Shown here: positions 1-8,307 of the stretch, piece after piece
Position numbering within the stretch: the stretch's first letter is position 1
Layout: every line of letters begins with the position of its first letter
Assembly: GCF_900115815.1 (NCBI RefSeq)
Contig: NZ_FOXV01000001.1
Location: 1-64,000 of the forward strand
Direction: 5' to 3'
Length of the DNA: 64,000 nt
DNA from: Roseivivax halotolerans
GTDB taxonomy: Bacteria; Pseudomonadota; Alphaproteobacteria; Rhodobacterales; Rhodobacteraceae
Position numbers and translations under genes: made by a program
Notes under the pieces: model-generated
The model's input: the letters and a program-made list of their open reading frames with translations, nothing else
Told to the model about the DNA's origin: nothing
Databases searched by the model: none

Positions 1-134
1 ATCTGGTCATAGGCGCGGAAGTCGCCGAAATACTTCGTGATCGCAGCCGTCAGCGTGGTCTTGCCGTGGTCAACGTGACCGATCGTGCCGATGTTGCAGT
101 GCGGCTTCGAGCGGTCGAACTTTTCCTTTGCCAT
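1..134 (-). CDS. tuf: Elongation factor Tu, N-terminal fragment
   Basis: This is the first 44 codons of EF-Tu, the GTPase that delivers aminoacyl-tRNA to the ribosome in the cytoplasm. Translation of the minus strand from the ATG at 134 gives the canonical alphaproteobacterial start [19 protein letters not shown] followed by the P-loop GHVDHGKT at residues 19-26. The gene runs off the left edge, so the GTPase switch regions, domains 2 and 3 and any co-transcribed ribosomal genes are outside the window. The 98 bases between it and the next gene upstream hold a small GC hairpin (159-174) without a T-run. Identification is certain despite the truncation. Confidence 0.97.
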   Translation of the reverse strand, partial: MAKEKFDRSKPHCNIGTIGHVDHGKTTLTAAITKYFGDFRAYDQ

Positions 135-232
135 CTTGTCAGACGCCTCGTCTTTCTGGGGCCGCCTGCGGCCCGGTTTGCATCGCGGGCGAAATATTGA
201 GTCGCGACAGGAAAATCAAGCCGATGTTCGGC

Positions 233-925
233 TCAGCCGCCCGGAGTGGTGATCTCGGGCTCGAGCGTCGGATCGAAGACGCTCGCCGATCCTGGCGTGG
301 AGGCGGCGGGCTGCGCCTCGGCAGCCTCCGCCTCGGCTGCCTCCTCGGCGTCGGGAACGATCGGCCGGCCTGCATCGGGACCGCCGAACCATCCCTCTTC
401 TCGCTGCTGACGGCGCATCCAGTTCTCGATCACCAAGGCGATATTGGCCGAGAGATTGCGCATCTGCTCTTCCTTGCTTTGCGTTACGCCGGAGCCGATC
501 ACCGTTTCAGCCGAGGGCGCCTCAAGCGCGGTGAGCTGCTCGGCCTCCTCGTTCAGCTTCTGGCCGGTCGCGTCCTCGAAGACCGTGACATTCACGATCA
601 GCACCGATTTCGGCGAGAAGACCAGCGGGATGCCCGGCTGCGCCAGCACGTAGCCCTCGATCGAGATCCCGAGATGATAGAAGTTATCGCCCTGGTAGCG
701 GCGGAACCGCTCCTCGATCGCCGCGTCGAGCGTTTCGATCCATTCCTCGTCCGAGGCATCGCGCGAGGCGGGCCCTTTGACGATGTTCGGCGCAACGACA
801 ATGCCGTGGCCCATCTTGAAATTGCCGATCGGCTCGACCGGCTTTCGGAGTTCCCGGGCCCCGTCGGCACATGCAGACAGCGTGAACGCGAAAGCGAGAA
901 GAGTAAGAGCGCGCAGGATCTTCAC
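233..925 (-). CDS. Conserved hypothetical lipoprotein
   Basis: The protein has about 230 residues with a lipoprotein signal: a short basic N-terminus, a hydrophobic stretch and a lipobox LSAC, so it should be anchored in a membrane facing the periplasm. I prefer the GTG at 925 over the upstream start at 964. A purine-rich ribosome site (AAGGAAAGG) lies 9 bases before it, and the longer form would place that site inside the coding region and lengthen the signal peptide unusually. The middle is a mixed alpha/beta region with no motif I recognise; the last 60 residues are Ala/Glu/Pro-rich and probably disordered. It lies between tuf and the adenosyltransferase gene on the same strand. Function unknown. 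Confidence 0.72.
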   Translation of the reverse strand: MKILRALTLLAFAFTLSACADGARELRKPVEPIGNFKMGHGIVVAPNIVKGPASRDASDEEWIETLDAAIEERFRRYQGDNFYHLGISIEGYVLAQPGIPLVFSPKSVLIVNVTVFEDATGQKLNEEAEQLTALEAPSAETVIGSGVTQSKEEQMRNLSANIALVIENWMRRQQREEGWFGGPDAGRPIVPDAEEAAEAEAAEAQPAASTPGSASVFDPTLEPEITTPGG

Positions 926-971
926 GGGCAGCGGCCTTTCCTTAAGGTCGGATCGCAACGACACCTACGAT

Positions 972-1005
972 AAGCGGCGGCTCAGGGCAATCTGAGCCGC
1001 CGCTT
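972..1005 (-). terminator. 14-bp perfect hairpin downstream of the adenosyltransferase gene
   Basis: Two perfectly complementary 14-base arms (972-985 and 992-1005) flank a 6-base loop. The hairpin lies 29 bases past the adenosyltransferase stop codon and before the lipoprotein start. On the minus strand it is followed only by a weak T-rich end (TTAT), so it is a strong stem with a poor U-tract. It may terminate or stabilise the upstream mRNA. Confidence 0.6.
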
Positions 1006-1033
1006 GCAATTCACTCAGAAGACCTCGCCGCGT

Positions 1034-1606
1034 TCAGCGGTTCGCACCCGGAACCCAGAGCACGTCTGCGCGGCCTTCGTCGTTGGCGATGCGCGCGGCG
1101 ACGAAGAACCAGTCGGACAGGCGGTTGAGATATTTCACCGCGTCCTCGTTCACGCCTTCGACCGCCGCAAGCTCGATGGTCTTGCGCTCGGCCCGCCGCG
1201 CCACCGTCCGGCACTGATGAAGATGCGCGGCAAGCGGCGAGCCGCCCGGAAGGATGAAGCTCCGCAGTGGCTCGAGCCGCTTGTTCATCGCGTCGATCTC
1301 GGACTCGAGCCGGTCGACTTGGCTGGGCACCATGCGAAGGACGGGATATTCCGCCTCCTCGTCCTTGTGCATGTCCGGTCGGCAGAGATCGGCCCCGAGG
1401 TCGAAGAGATCGTTCTGGATCCGCGCGAGCTGTCCGTCGAGGTCATCCTCGGCATGAAGCCGCGCGACACCGAGGACCGCGTTCAGCTCGTCGACCGTGC
1501 CGTAGGCCGCGACCCTCGGTGAATGCTTGGCCACCCGCGTGCCGTCACCGAGCGCGGTTTCCCCGGCATCGCCGGTGCGGGTGTAGATACGATTGAGAAC
1601 AACCAC
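1034..1606 (-). CDS. pduO: PduO-type ATP:cob(I)alamin adenosyltransferase
   Basis: The enzyme transfers adenosyl from ATP to cob(I)alamin, making coenzyme B12 in the cytoplasm. The 190-residue protein has the family's N-terminal TRTGDAGETALGDG nucleotide-binding motif, the AAYGTVDELNAVLG segment, and the C-terminal RRAERKT and YLNRLSDWFFVAAR motifs, and its length is typical for the family. It starts with GTG at 1606, preceded by GGGAGG at a spacing of 7. Its start is 3 bases after the stop of the small HIG1 gene, so the two are very likely co-transcribed. This is the MMAB/PduO type, unrelated in fold to CobA/BtuR. No B12 pathway genes are adjacent. Confidence 0.93.
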   Translation of the reverse strand: MVVLNRIYTRTGDAGETALGDGTRVAKHSPRVAAYGTVDELNAVLGVARLHAEDDLDGQLARIQNDLFDLGADLCRPDMHKDEEAEYPVLRMVPSQVDRLESEIDAMNKRLEPLRSFILPGGSPLAAHLHQCRTVARRAERKTIELAAVEGVNEDAVKYLNRLSDWFFVAARIANDEGRADVLWVPGANR

Positions 1607-1609
1607 AGT

Positions 1610-1813
1610 TCAGCCTCCCCTGCGAACCCAGACAAACAACAGGATCAGAAGCACCGCCACGAACTGCGCCGCGATCCTCAGACGCATCACCTTGTTGGCG
1701 TGCTTGCGATTGAACTCGCCGCCTTTGGCGAAGCCGCCGATCCCAACGAGAAGGATGACGACGACGGCGAGCATGACCACGGCCATGACAATGAAAAGCG
1801 GATCGTTGAGCAT
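1610..1813 (-). CDS. HIG1-domain small twin-transmembrane protein
   Basis: The protein has 67 residues with two hydrophobic segments (about 5-27 and 46-62) joined by a basic loop containing GGEFNRKHANKVMRLRI. That layout matches the hypoxia-induced-gene-1 family, of which mitochondrial members assist cytochrome oxidase. The bacterial role is not established here. The ATG at 1813 follows GGAAAGGAG at good spacing. It is the first gene of a probable two-gene operon with the adenosyltransferase downstream. Family assignment is by the loop motif and topology; the function is inferred only from relatives. Confidence 0.75.
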   Translation of the reverse strand: MLNDPLFIVMAVVMLAVVVILLVGIGGFAKGGEFNRKHANKVMRLRIAAQFVAVLLILLFVWVRRGG

Positions 1814-1897
1814 CGGGGCTCCTTTCCGGCAATGTTCCCTTGTGAGGCCATGAGCTAGGTGACGCGCCCACGTGATCCATCACTTTCTTGGCGGAGA

Positions 1898-2731
1898 TCA
1901 CCCCTTGTCGACCACCCAGTCAAGGGCGCGGGCCGGGAGCGCGCGGCGCAGGGCCCCCATGATGTGCGTCGGCTTGGTGACGTAGTAGCGCGGCCTGGGA
2001 CGCGGGGCGGTCAACGCATGGACGAGCTTTTCCGTGACTGCCGAGGCGGGCAGCTCGAAACGGTTTCCGCCCGATCCCTGGTAGAGCTGATCCAGAAGCT
2101 CTGCGCGATATTGATCGGCGCGGGGGCTCGCCTTCCAGTCGACCCAACGCTCGAACTGGCGAATGGCGTTCTGGCGAAACTCGGTGCGGATCGGACCGGG
2201 CTCGATCAGGCTGACATGGATATTCTCCGGCGCCATCTCGAGGCGCAGCACATCCGCCCAGCCTTCAAGCGCGAATTTGGTCGCGCAATAGGCCCCGCGA
2301 TACTTCATGCCGACAAGCCCGAGAACCGACGAATTGAGCACGATGCGACCCTGCCCCGCCGCGCGCATCGCGGGCAGGATCTCGCGGGTGAGGCCGTGCC
2401 AGCCGAGGAAATTGGCACGGAAGATCGCCTCCATCGCCTCCGCGGGAACGTCCTCAAGCGGCGCTGGGATGGCGTAGGCACCGTTGTGGAACACCGCATC
2501 GAGCGTTCCGCCGGTCGCCTCGAAGACACGCGCAAGCGCGGATGAGAAAGTCCCCGGCTCTTCGTAATCGAGGCGCGGAGTGACAAATCCTTCAGCCTCG
2601 AGACGGGCGCAATCCTCATCTCGGCGGCAGCTGGCGAAGACCTGCCACCCAAGATCCCGGAGGCGATGCGCCGCATCACGCCCGATACCGCTCGAACATC
2701 CGGTAATCAGTATGGACTTGCCGCCGCTCAT
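1898..2731 (-). CDS. SDR-family oxidoreductase
   Basis: This is a short-chain dehydrogenase of 277 residues. It has the NAD(P)-binding motif TGCSSGIG at residues 10-17, HNGA in place of NNAG (82-85), NSS at 133-135 and the catalytic YxxxK as Tyr148 and Lys152. Ser135 and Tyr148 are 13 residues apart, as expected for an active enzyme. A basic residue pattern ASCRR after the second beta strand suggests NADP preference. Substrate is unknown; the Gly-rich N-terminus and the C-terminal region resemble the classical SDRs annotated as acting on sterols or retinol-like substrates, but this is weak. The gene stands alone between the HIG1 and SH3 genes on the same strand. Confidence 0.88.
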   Translation of the reverse strand: MSGGKSILITGCSSGIGRDAAHRLRDLGWQVFASCRRDEDCARLEAEGFVTPRLDYEEPGTFSSALARVFEATGGTLDAVFHNGAYAIPAPLEDVPAEAMEAIFRANFLGWHGLTREILPAMRAAGQGRIVLNSSVLGLVGMKYRGAYCATKFALEGWADVLRLEMAPENIHVSLIEPGPIRTEFRQNAIRQFERWVDWKASPRADQYRAELLDQLYQGSGGNRFELPASAVTEKLVHALTAPRPRPRYYVTKPTHIMGALRRALPARALDWVVDKG

Positions 2732-2768
2732 GCGCCGGTTCTGCCCGCGCAGAGCGGCTTTGGCAATG

Positions 2769-3356
2769 TCACTCAGCCGCAGCCGTCACGAGGTAATCTG
2801 CCATCCAGCCGATGCGGTTCGTTTCGGCCACACGGAGCTTCACCCAGCCGCCTTCCTGACGCAGCACTTCGACCTCGGTCCCGCCGGTCAGCTGGGTCAG
2901 CACCGAATGGCGCGTGCCCGGGCCCTGACGCAGGTTCACGCGGCTTCCGGATACCTCGCGCAGATCGGGCGCGGGCGCGGCATCTTCTGTGCGCGCCGTC
3001 TCGGGCGCGATGGCGCGTTCGGGGTCGCGGCGGGCGATGTCGAGACCGAGCGTGCGCGGCTCGGGCCGTGTCGCGACGGCCGTCAGCGCGGCGTCGGTTA
3101 CCGAGGTTTCGAGACTGGCGAGCTCTATGTTGTCGCCCTCGGTGCTCGTGTCATCCGCTGGCGCTGCGACCTGCGTCAGCTCTGCCGCGCCGCTGGCCGC
3201 GCGGGCGACAAGCTCCTCGGTCTCGACAGCATCGCCCGGCGCCGTGGTCGCAGCCTCGGCTTCAAGCCACCATCCCGGCTCGAAATCGGTGCCGCCGGAC
3301 ATCTCGAAATACGCCCAGCCCAAAAAGCCGAATGTCAAAAGTATGAATTTGGGCAT
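2769..3356 (-). CDS. SH3-domain (SH3_3) envelope protein
   Basis: The roughly 195-residue protein has an N-terminal hydrophobic anchor (about residues 2-17), a long acidic Ala/Thr/Glu-rich linker, and a C-terminal bacterial SH3 domain. The SH3 motifs seen are SGSRVNLRQGPGTRHS, a Trp in GGWVKLRV, and IGWMADYLV. Such domains usually sit in the periplasm and bind peptidoglycan or protein partners. I chose the ATG at 3356, 9 bases inside an alternative GTG (3365), because a G-rich ribosome site lies about 8 bases upstream. It diverges from parC. The exact partner is unknown. Confidence 0.8.
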   Translation of the reverse strand: MPKFILLTFGFLGWAYFEMSGGTDFEPGWWLEAEAATTAPGDAVETEELVARAASGAAELTQVAAPADDTSTEGDNIELASLETSVTDAALTAVATRPEPRTLGLDIARRDPERAIAPETARTEDAAPAPDLREVSGSRVNLRQGPGTRHSVLTQLTGGTEVEVLRQEGGWVKLRVAETNRIGWMADYLVTAAAE

Positions 3357-3517
3357 GGCGCCCACCCCCCGGAAAAGGAATCACTCTGAAACAAAGCCGA
3401 CAGCAGCATCGGCAAGTTTCAGCTTACTCGATTCTCAACTCGGGCCTAAGCCAAAAGGTTTCATCGCAGCAGGTTCGTCGCTTGCCGCAGCCCGATCCCG
3501 GCGGTATCACCGGATCT

Positions 3518-5839
3518 ATGGATGATGACGCGCTCGACCCCAATATGAACCCTCGCGATGTGGCCGAACCGCTGCGGCGCGCGATCGGCGAGCGGTATCT
3601 GACCTACGCGCTGTCGACGATCATGAACCGTGCGCTGCCCGATGCGCGCGACGGGCTGAAGCCCGTGCACCGGCGGATCCTCTTTGCCATGCGGGAGCTG
3701 CGCCTGTCCTCGACCGGGGGATTCCGCAAATCCGCGAAGATCTCGGGCGACGTGATGGGCAATTATCACCCGCACGGCGATGCCGCGATCTACGATGCGA
3801 TGGCCCGTCTCGCGCAGGATTTCGCGGTGCGATACCCCCTGGTCGACGGACAGGGCAATTTCGGCAATATCGACGGCGACAACCCGGCAGCCTCGCGCTA
3901 CACCGAGGCGCGGCTGACGGTCGTGGCCGAAGCGCTGCTCGACGGGCTCAACGAGAACGCGGTCGATTACCGGGCGAACTATGACGGCACCCTGACCGAG
4001 CCCGTTGTCCTGCCCGCCTCCTTCCCGAATCTTCTGGCCAACGGGGCGAGCGGCATCGCGGTCGGCATGGCGACGAACATCCCGCCGCACAACATCTCCG
4101 AACTGGTGGATGCCTGCCTGCATCTCATCAAGACGCCGGATGCGCGCGACGACACGCTCCTCAACTACATTCCAGGGCCGGATTTCCCGACCGGCGGCAC
4201 ACTCGTGGAGCCGCCCGAAAGCATCGCGCAGGCCTATCGCACCGGTCGCGGCTCCTTCCGGCTGCGCGCCAAGTGGAACGTCGAGCGGCTCGACCGAGGC
4301 CAGTGGCAGATCGTCGTGACCGAGATCCCCTACCAGGTGCAGAAATCGAAGCTGGTGGAGCGGCTGGCCGAGCTTATCCAGACCAAGAAAGTCCCGATCC
4401 TCGCCGATATCCGCGACGAAAGCGCCGAAGACGTGCGAATGGTTCTCGAGCCGCGCTCCAAGAACGTGGAGCCCGAGATCCTCATGGGGATGCTGTTCAA
4501 GCATTCCGATCTCGAGGTTAAGTTCAGCCTGAACATGAACGTGCTCATCGACGGGGTCACGCCGCAGGTCTGCTCGCTCAAGGAGGTGCTGCGCGCCTTC
4601 CTCGATTTCCGCCGTGAAGTTCTGATCCGCCGCTCGCAGCACCGGATGGAGAAGATCGACCACCGTCTCGAGGTGCTCGAAGGCCTGATCGTCGCGTTCC
4701 TGAACCTCGACCGCGTGATCGACATCATCCGCTACGACGACGATCCCAAGGCCGCGCTCTGCCGCGAGGACTGGGGCAAGGATCACGTGCGCGCCACGTC
4801 CGAGAAGGACTATGTGCCGCCACCGCCGAGCAGCGAAGGAGACGAGCTGGGCCTCACCGAGGTGCAGGCCGAGGCGATTCTCAACATGCGCCTGCGCTCC
4901 CTCCGCCGTCTCGAAGAGATGGAGCTGGTCGCCGAGCGCGATCGCCTCATGGAAGAGCGCGCCGGTCTCGAAGACCTGCTCGAGAGCGAGGATCTGCAAT
5001 GGTCCCGCATTTCCGACCAGCTGAAAGAGACCAAGAAGGCGTTCGGCAAGGACTATCCCGGCGGCGCGCGGCGCACCGATTTCGCCGAGGCGACGTCTGT
5101 CGAGGACGTGCCCATCGAGGCGATGATCGAACGCGAGCCGATCACGGTCGTCTGCTCCCAGATGGGCTGGATCCGCGCGATGACCGGCCATATCGACCTC
5201 GCCCGCGAGTTGAAGTTCAAGGATGGCGACGGGCCGCGCTTCACCTTCCATGCCGAGACCACCGACCGGCTTCTGGTCGCGGCCTCCAACGGGCGCTTCT
5301 ACACGATGCAGGCCTCTGCCCTGCCCGGCGGTCGCGGCATGGGTGAGCCGCTGCGCCTGCAGGTCGATCTGCCGAACGAAGCCGAGATCCTCGATATTCT
5401 CGTCCACAAGCCGGGGCGGAAACTGTTGGTGGCCTCGTCGGCGGGCGATGGGTTCGTGGTCCCCGAGGACGAGGTGGTCGCGCAGACCCGCGCCGGCAAG
5501 CAGGTGCTGAACGTGCGCGGCGATGTCGCAGCGCGGATCGTCCGACCCGTCGAGGGCGACGCCGTCGCCGTCGTCGGCGAGAACCGCAAGGTTCTCGTCT
5601 TCCCGCTGGACGAGCTTCCGGAAATGGGACGCGGCAAGGGCGTCAGGCTCCAGAAATACAAGGACGGGGGATTGTCGGATGCCAAGACCTTCACCCTGGG
5701 GGAAGGCCTCGCATGGCGCGACCCCGCCGGACGCACCCGCACCGTCGAGCGGCCCGAGCTTGACGAGTGGATCGCCAAGCGCGCCAGCGCCGGGCGCATG
5801 GCGCCGCGCGGCTTCCCGAGAGACAACAAGTTTACCTGA
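3518..5839 (+). CDS. parC: DNA topoisomerase IV subunit A
   Basis: ParC is the DNA-cleaving subunit of topoisomerase IV, which decatenates daughter chromosomes with ParE. The protein has about 773 residues from the ATG at 3518. The catalytic Tyr128 lies in SRYTEARL, and the N-terminal DARDGLKPVHRRILFAM and the HPHGD motif are typical. The C-terminal DNA-wrapping domain is recognisable by repeated blade motifs such as GRGKGVRLQKYKDG. An in-frame TTG at 3482 would add 12 residues but has no good ribosome site. In the quinolone-resistance segment the residues equivalent to E. coli ParC Ser80 and Glu84 are Ala and Asp. The gene is followed directly by an overlapping DUF898 gene. Confidence 0.97.
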   Translation: MDDDALDPNMNPRDVAEPLRRAIGERYLTYALSTIMNRALPDARDGLKPVHRRILFAMRELRLSSTGGFRKSAKISGDVMGNYHPHGDAAIYDAMARLAQDFAVRYPLVDGQGNFGNIDGDNPAASRYTEARLTVVAEALLDGLNENAVDYRANYDGTLTEPVVLPASFPNLLANGASGIAVGMATNIPPHNISELVDACLHLIKTPDARDDTLLNYIPGPDFPTGGTLVEPPESIAQAYRTGRGSFRLRAKWNVERLDRGQWQIVVTEIPYQVQKSKLVERLAELIQTKKVPILADIRDESAEDVRMVLEPRSKNVEPEILMGMLFKHSDLEVKFSLNMNVLIDGVTPQVCSLKEVLRAFLDFRREVLIRRSQHRMEKIDHRLEVLEGLIVAFLNLDRVIDIIRYDDDPKAALCREDWGKDHVRATSEKDYVPPPPSSEGDELGLTEVQAEAILNMRLRSLRRLEEMELVAERDRLMEERAGLEDLLESEDLQWSRISDQLKETKKAFGKDYPGGARRTDFAEATSVEDVPIEAMIEREPITVVCSQMGWIRAMTGHIDLARELKFKDGDGPRFTFHAETTDRLLVAASNGRFYTMQASALPGGRGMGEPLRLQVDLPNEAEILDILVHKPGRKLLVASSAGDGFVVPEDEVVAQTRAGKQVLNVRGDVAARIVRPVEGDAVAVVGENRKVLVFPLDELPEMGRGKGVRLQKYKDGGLSDAKTFTLGEGLAWRDPAGRTRTVERPELDEWIAKRASAGRMAPRGFPRDNKFT

Positions 5840-7019
5840 CGGCGCGCTGAAGACGGATTTCGTCGGGCGGCGCGGCCCGCTGCTCTGGCTTGCGGTCAAG
5901 ACCGGCCTTTTGACCGTCCTCACGCTCGGCATCTATCGCTTCTGGATGAAGACGCGCCTGCGCCGCTGGTATTGGTCGGCGATCCGTCCGGGCGGGCACC
6001 CGCTCGAATATGTGGGCGACCCGTGGGAGAAACTGCTCGGCTTCCTGATCGCGGTGGTGATCCTCGCCTTCTATATCGGCATCGTGAACCTGATCCTGAT
6101 GTTCCTGAGCTTCTCGCTCTTCCAGGGGAACGTCGCGGCCTATGCGCTGAGCCTCGTCGGGGTCATCCCGCTCTGGTTCTACGCGCAGTACCGCGCGCGC
6201 CGCTATGTCCTCGCGCGCACCCGCTGGCGGGGGCTGCGCTTCGGCCTCGAACCCGGCGCATGGGGGTATGCGTTTCGCGCCCTCACCCACTGGACGCTCA
6301 CGATCCTCAGCCTTGGCCTGCTCTGGCCGCGGATGACCTTCTGGCTCGAGAAATACAAGACCGACCGGACCTTCTACGGGAATGCCCGCATGGTGCAGGA
6401 GGGGCGCTGGACGATGCTTTACCCCGCGCTGCGCTGGATCGCGGTCGCGCTGGCGCTGGCACTTTGTGCGGCAGCGGCGTTCGCCTCGGACGCGCAACTC
6501 GGCGCACCGCTGGCAGCAGCGGCATTTGCGTCGGGACTCTACGGCCTCGTCTTCTACAGGATCGAGAGCCTGCGCCTTCTGACCGAAACGAAACGGCTTG
6601 GCGATATGCGCCTCGCCTTCGATCCGAGCGCCATGCGCGTTCTGGTGATCCAGGGTCTGGGATACGCCGCGACGGTCGCGATCCTTCTGATACCGTTCAG
6701 CGTACTTGGCATCGCGCTTCTCGGCGTCCAATCTCTCGAATTGCTGGCCGAGATGGATATCGACGCCCCAATCCCGGAACTTGGGGCTGTGCCGCGCGTG
6801 GCGCTGGTGGCGATTTCGCTCGCGCTCTATTTCACCATCTTCCTGATGTGGTCCGCCTTCACCCATGTCTTCGTCACCATGCCGACGATGCGGCATTTCG
6901 CGCTCAACCTCGCCATCCTGAACGCCGATGACCTGAGCGCGCTGCGTCAGCGCCCGCGCGACGACGCGGAGCAGGCCGAAGGCTTTGCCGAGGCGCTCGA
7001 TGTGGGGGCATCGCTATGA
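5760..7019 (+). CDS. DUF898 (YjgN-like) multi-pass membrane protein
   Basis: YjgN/DUF898 membrane proteins have unknown function. The family core starts at FVGRRGPLLW (codon at about 5859) and continues with LGIYRFWMKTRLRRWYW, GHPLEYVGDPWEKLLGF and six or more hydrophobic helices to the stop at 7019. The start is unclear: there is no ATG or GTG close before the core. The TTG at 5760 is in frame and would overlap parC by 80 bases, while the next in-frame starts (TTG 5910, ATG 5946) would cut off conserved residues. The stop overlaps the next gene's start (ATGA at 7016), so it is translationally coupled to the M48 peptidase, a pairing that suggests a joint envelope role. Confidence 0.85.
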   Translation: MTSGSPSAPAPGAWRRAASRETTSLPDGALKTDFVGRRGPLLWLAVKTGLLTVLTLGIYRFWMKTRLRRWYWSAIRPGGHPLEYVGDPWEKLLGFLIAVVILAFYIGIVNLILMFLSFSLFQGNVAAYALSLVGVIPLWFYAQYRARRYVLARTRWRGLRFGLEPGAWGYAFRALTHWTLTILSLGLLWPRMTFWLEKYKTDRTFYGNARMVQEGRWTMLYPALRWIAVALALALCAAAAFASDAQLGAPLAAAAFASGLYGLVFYRIESLRLLTETKRLGDMRLAFDPSAMRVLVIQGLGYAATVAILLIPFSVLGIALLGVQSLELLAEMDIDAPIPELGAVPRVALVAISLALYFTIFLMWSAFTHVFVTMPTMRHFALNLAILNADDLSALRQRPRDDAEQAEGFAEALDVGASL

Positions 7020-8137
7020 GCACGATCCTCCGGGTCGGCCCGACACCTGACAGCTGGCGCAGCGAGGCGACGTTCTTCGACGGCATCACGCCAGAGCCGC
7101 GCGCCGTTCAGCTCGGCATCGACGAACCCGCGCAGGCGCTCTGGATCGACGGCGCAGGACCACGCCTGTCCTGGCCGTTCCGAGACATCCGCCAGGTGCC
7201 CGACCAGGCGGGCGGCGACATCATGGTACTGCGTCTGAAGGACGATCCGGTGACGCGGCTCGTCCTGCCCGACCAGAGTCTTGCCTCGCGCCTGCCCTAT
7301 CGCCACCGCCGGGCGCCGGTGACCAATCGCGGCCGCATCGCGGGCTGGGCGGTGGCCGCTCTCGCGTCGGTCGCGCTCATCATCTTCGGGCTGGTGCCGC
7401 TCATGGCCGATCAGCTCGCCCGGTTCATCCCGCCTGAAGGCGAGCGGGCACTGGGCGAAGTGACGCTCGAACAGATCCGCGGTGCGCTCGATCCGGGCGC
7501 CGCGGGGCCGGTCGCCTTCTGCGACGATCCGGCCGGGCTGGCGGCGCTGAACACGATCCGGGACCGTCTGGCCGAAGGGGCCGAACTGCCGCAGGAGCTG
7601 TCGGTGCATGTTCTCGACCACGAGATGGTCAATGCCTTTGCCTTGCCCGGCGGTTTCGTCGTTCTCTTCCGAGGTCTGATCGAGGAAGCGGGCAGTGCCG
7701 AGGAGATTGCCGCCGTCCTCGCCCATGAAGTCGGGCACGTGGTCAGTCGAGACCCGACGCGGCACGCCTTGCGCTCGGCAGGCTCAATCGGGGTTCTGGG
7801 GCTGATCTTCGGCGATTTTGCCGGTGGCGCGGCCGTGTTGTTCCTCGCCAATCAGTTGATCGAGGCCCAATACAGCCAGGCCGCCGAGATCGGCGCGGAT
7901 GCCTATGCTCACGACATGCTCGCCAATGCCGGGATCGCGCCCGACGCGCTTGGCGCGATGTTCGAGCGCTTTCGCGAAATGGGCGGTGAGCCGCCCCGGA
8001 TCATGTCTCATTTCATGTCCCATCCAGAGCTCGACGACCGCATCGTGGCCGCGGACGAGGCCACGCCGGACGGGTTCGAACCACGCCCCCTGTTGAGTCC
8101 CGATGCGTTCCGCGATCTCAAGCGCATCTGCGACTGA
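7016..8137 (+). CDS. M48-family membrane metallopeptidase
   Basis: This 373-residue zinc peptidase of the M48 family has HEVGH at residues 237-241 and a downstream Glu in AEIGADAYA as the likely third ligand. The N-terminal 100 residues form a soluble domain of unknown role, followed by one membrane helix (about 108-132), so the catalytic part probably faces the periplasm. NAFALPGGFVVLFRGLI is the usual M48 substrate-strand region. It overlaps the DUF898 gene by four bases (ATGA), indicating coupled translation. Members such as BepA, LoiP and YcaL degrade misassembled envelope proteins; a similar quality-control role is an inference. Confidence 0.92.
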   Translation: MSTILRVGPTPDSWRSEATFFDGITPEPRAVQLGIDEPAQALWIDGAGPRLSWPFRDIRQVPDQAGGDIMVLRLKDDPVTRLVLPDQSLASRLPYRHRRAPVTNRGRIAGWAVAALASVALIIFGLVPLMADQLARFIPPEGERALGEVTLEQIRGALDPGAAGPVAFCDDPAGLAALNTIRDRLAEGAELPQELSVHVLDHEMVNAFALPGGFVVLFRGLIEEAGSAEEIAAVLAHEVGHVVSRDPTRHALRSAGSIGVLGLIFGDFAGGAAVLFLANQLIEAQYSQAAEIGADAYAHDMLANAGIAPDALGAMFERFREMGGEPPRIMSHFMSHPELDDRIVAADEATPDGFEPRPLLSPDAFRDLKRICD

Positions 8138-8264
8138 ACCTTGCGCGGAGTGCAACGAAACAGGGCCATTTCGGCTAAAAACGCGACGTTCAGCGGCACC
8201 GATGTGTCGATTTCCCCCTGTCAGAGCGCGTCACGAGGCGCTATCTCTCACCGGGAAGTCACAG

Positions 8265-8284
8265 GGCATGGGCTCGTCCATGCC
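8265..8284. promoter_or_regulatory. 7-bp inverted repeat in the etfB leader
   Basis: GGCATGG and CCATGCC are perfect complements separated by 6 bases, 23 bases before the etfB start codon and just before its ribosome site AAGGGAG. It could be an operator half-site pair or a small leader hairpin. The sequence alone does not decide between them. Confidence 0.3.
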
Positions 8285-8307
8285 GTCACCAAGGGAGTTT
8301 CACGCCG

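Noticed and set aside
159-174. GC hairpin between tuf and the lipoprotein gene
   Set aside because: It has a 7-bp stem but no T-run on either strand and could be chance in a high-GC genome.
3461-5932. Long open frame of over 800 codons on the minus strand
   Set aside because: It lies antisense to parC, has no recognisable motif, and arises because the high GC content leaves few stop codons on the opposite strand.
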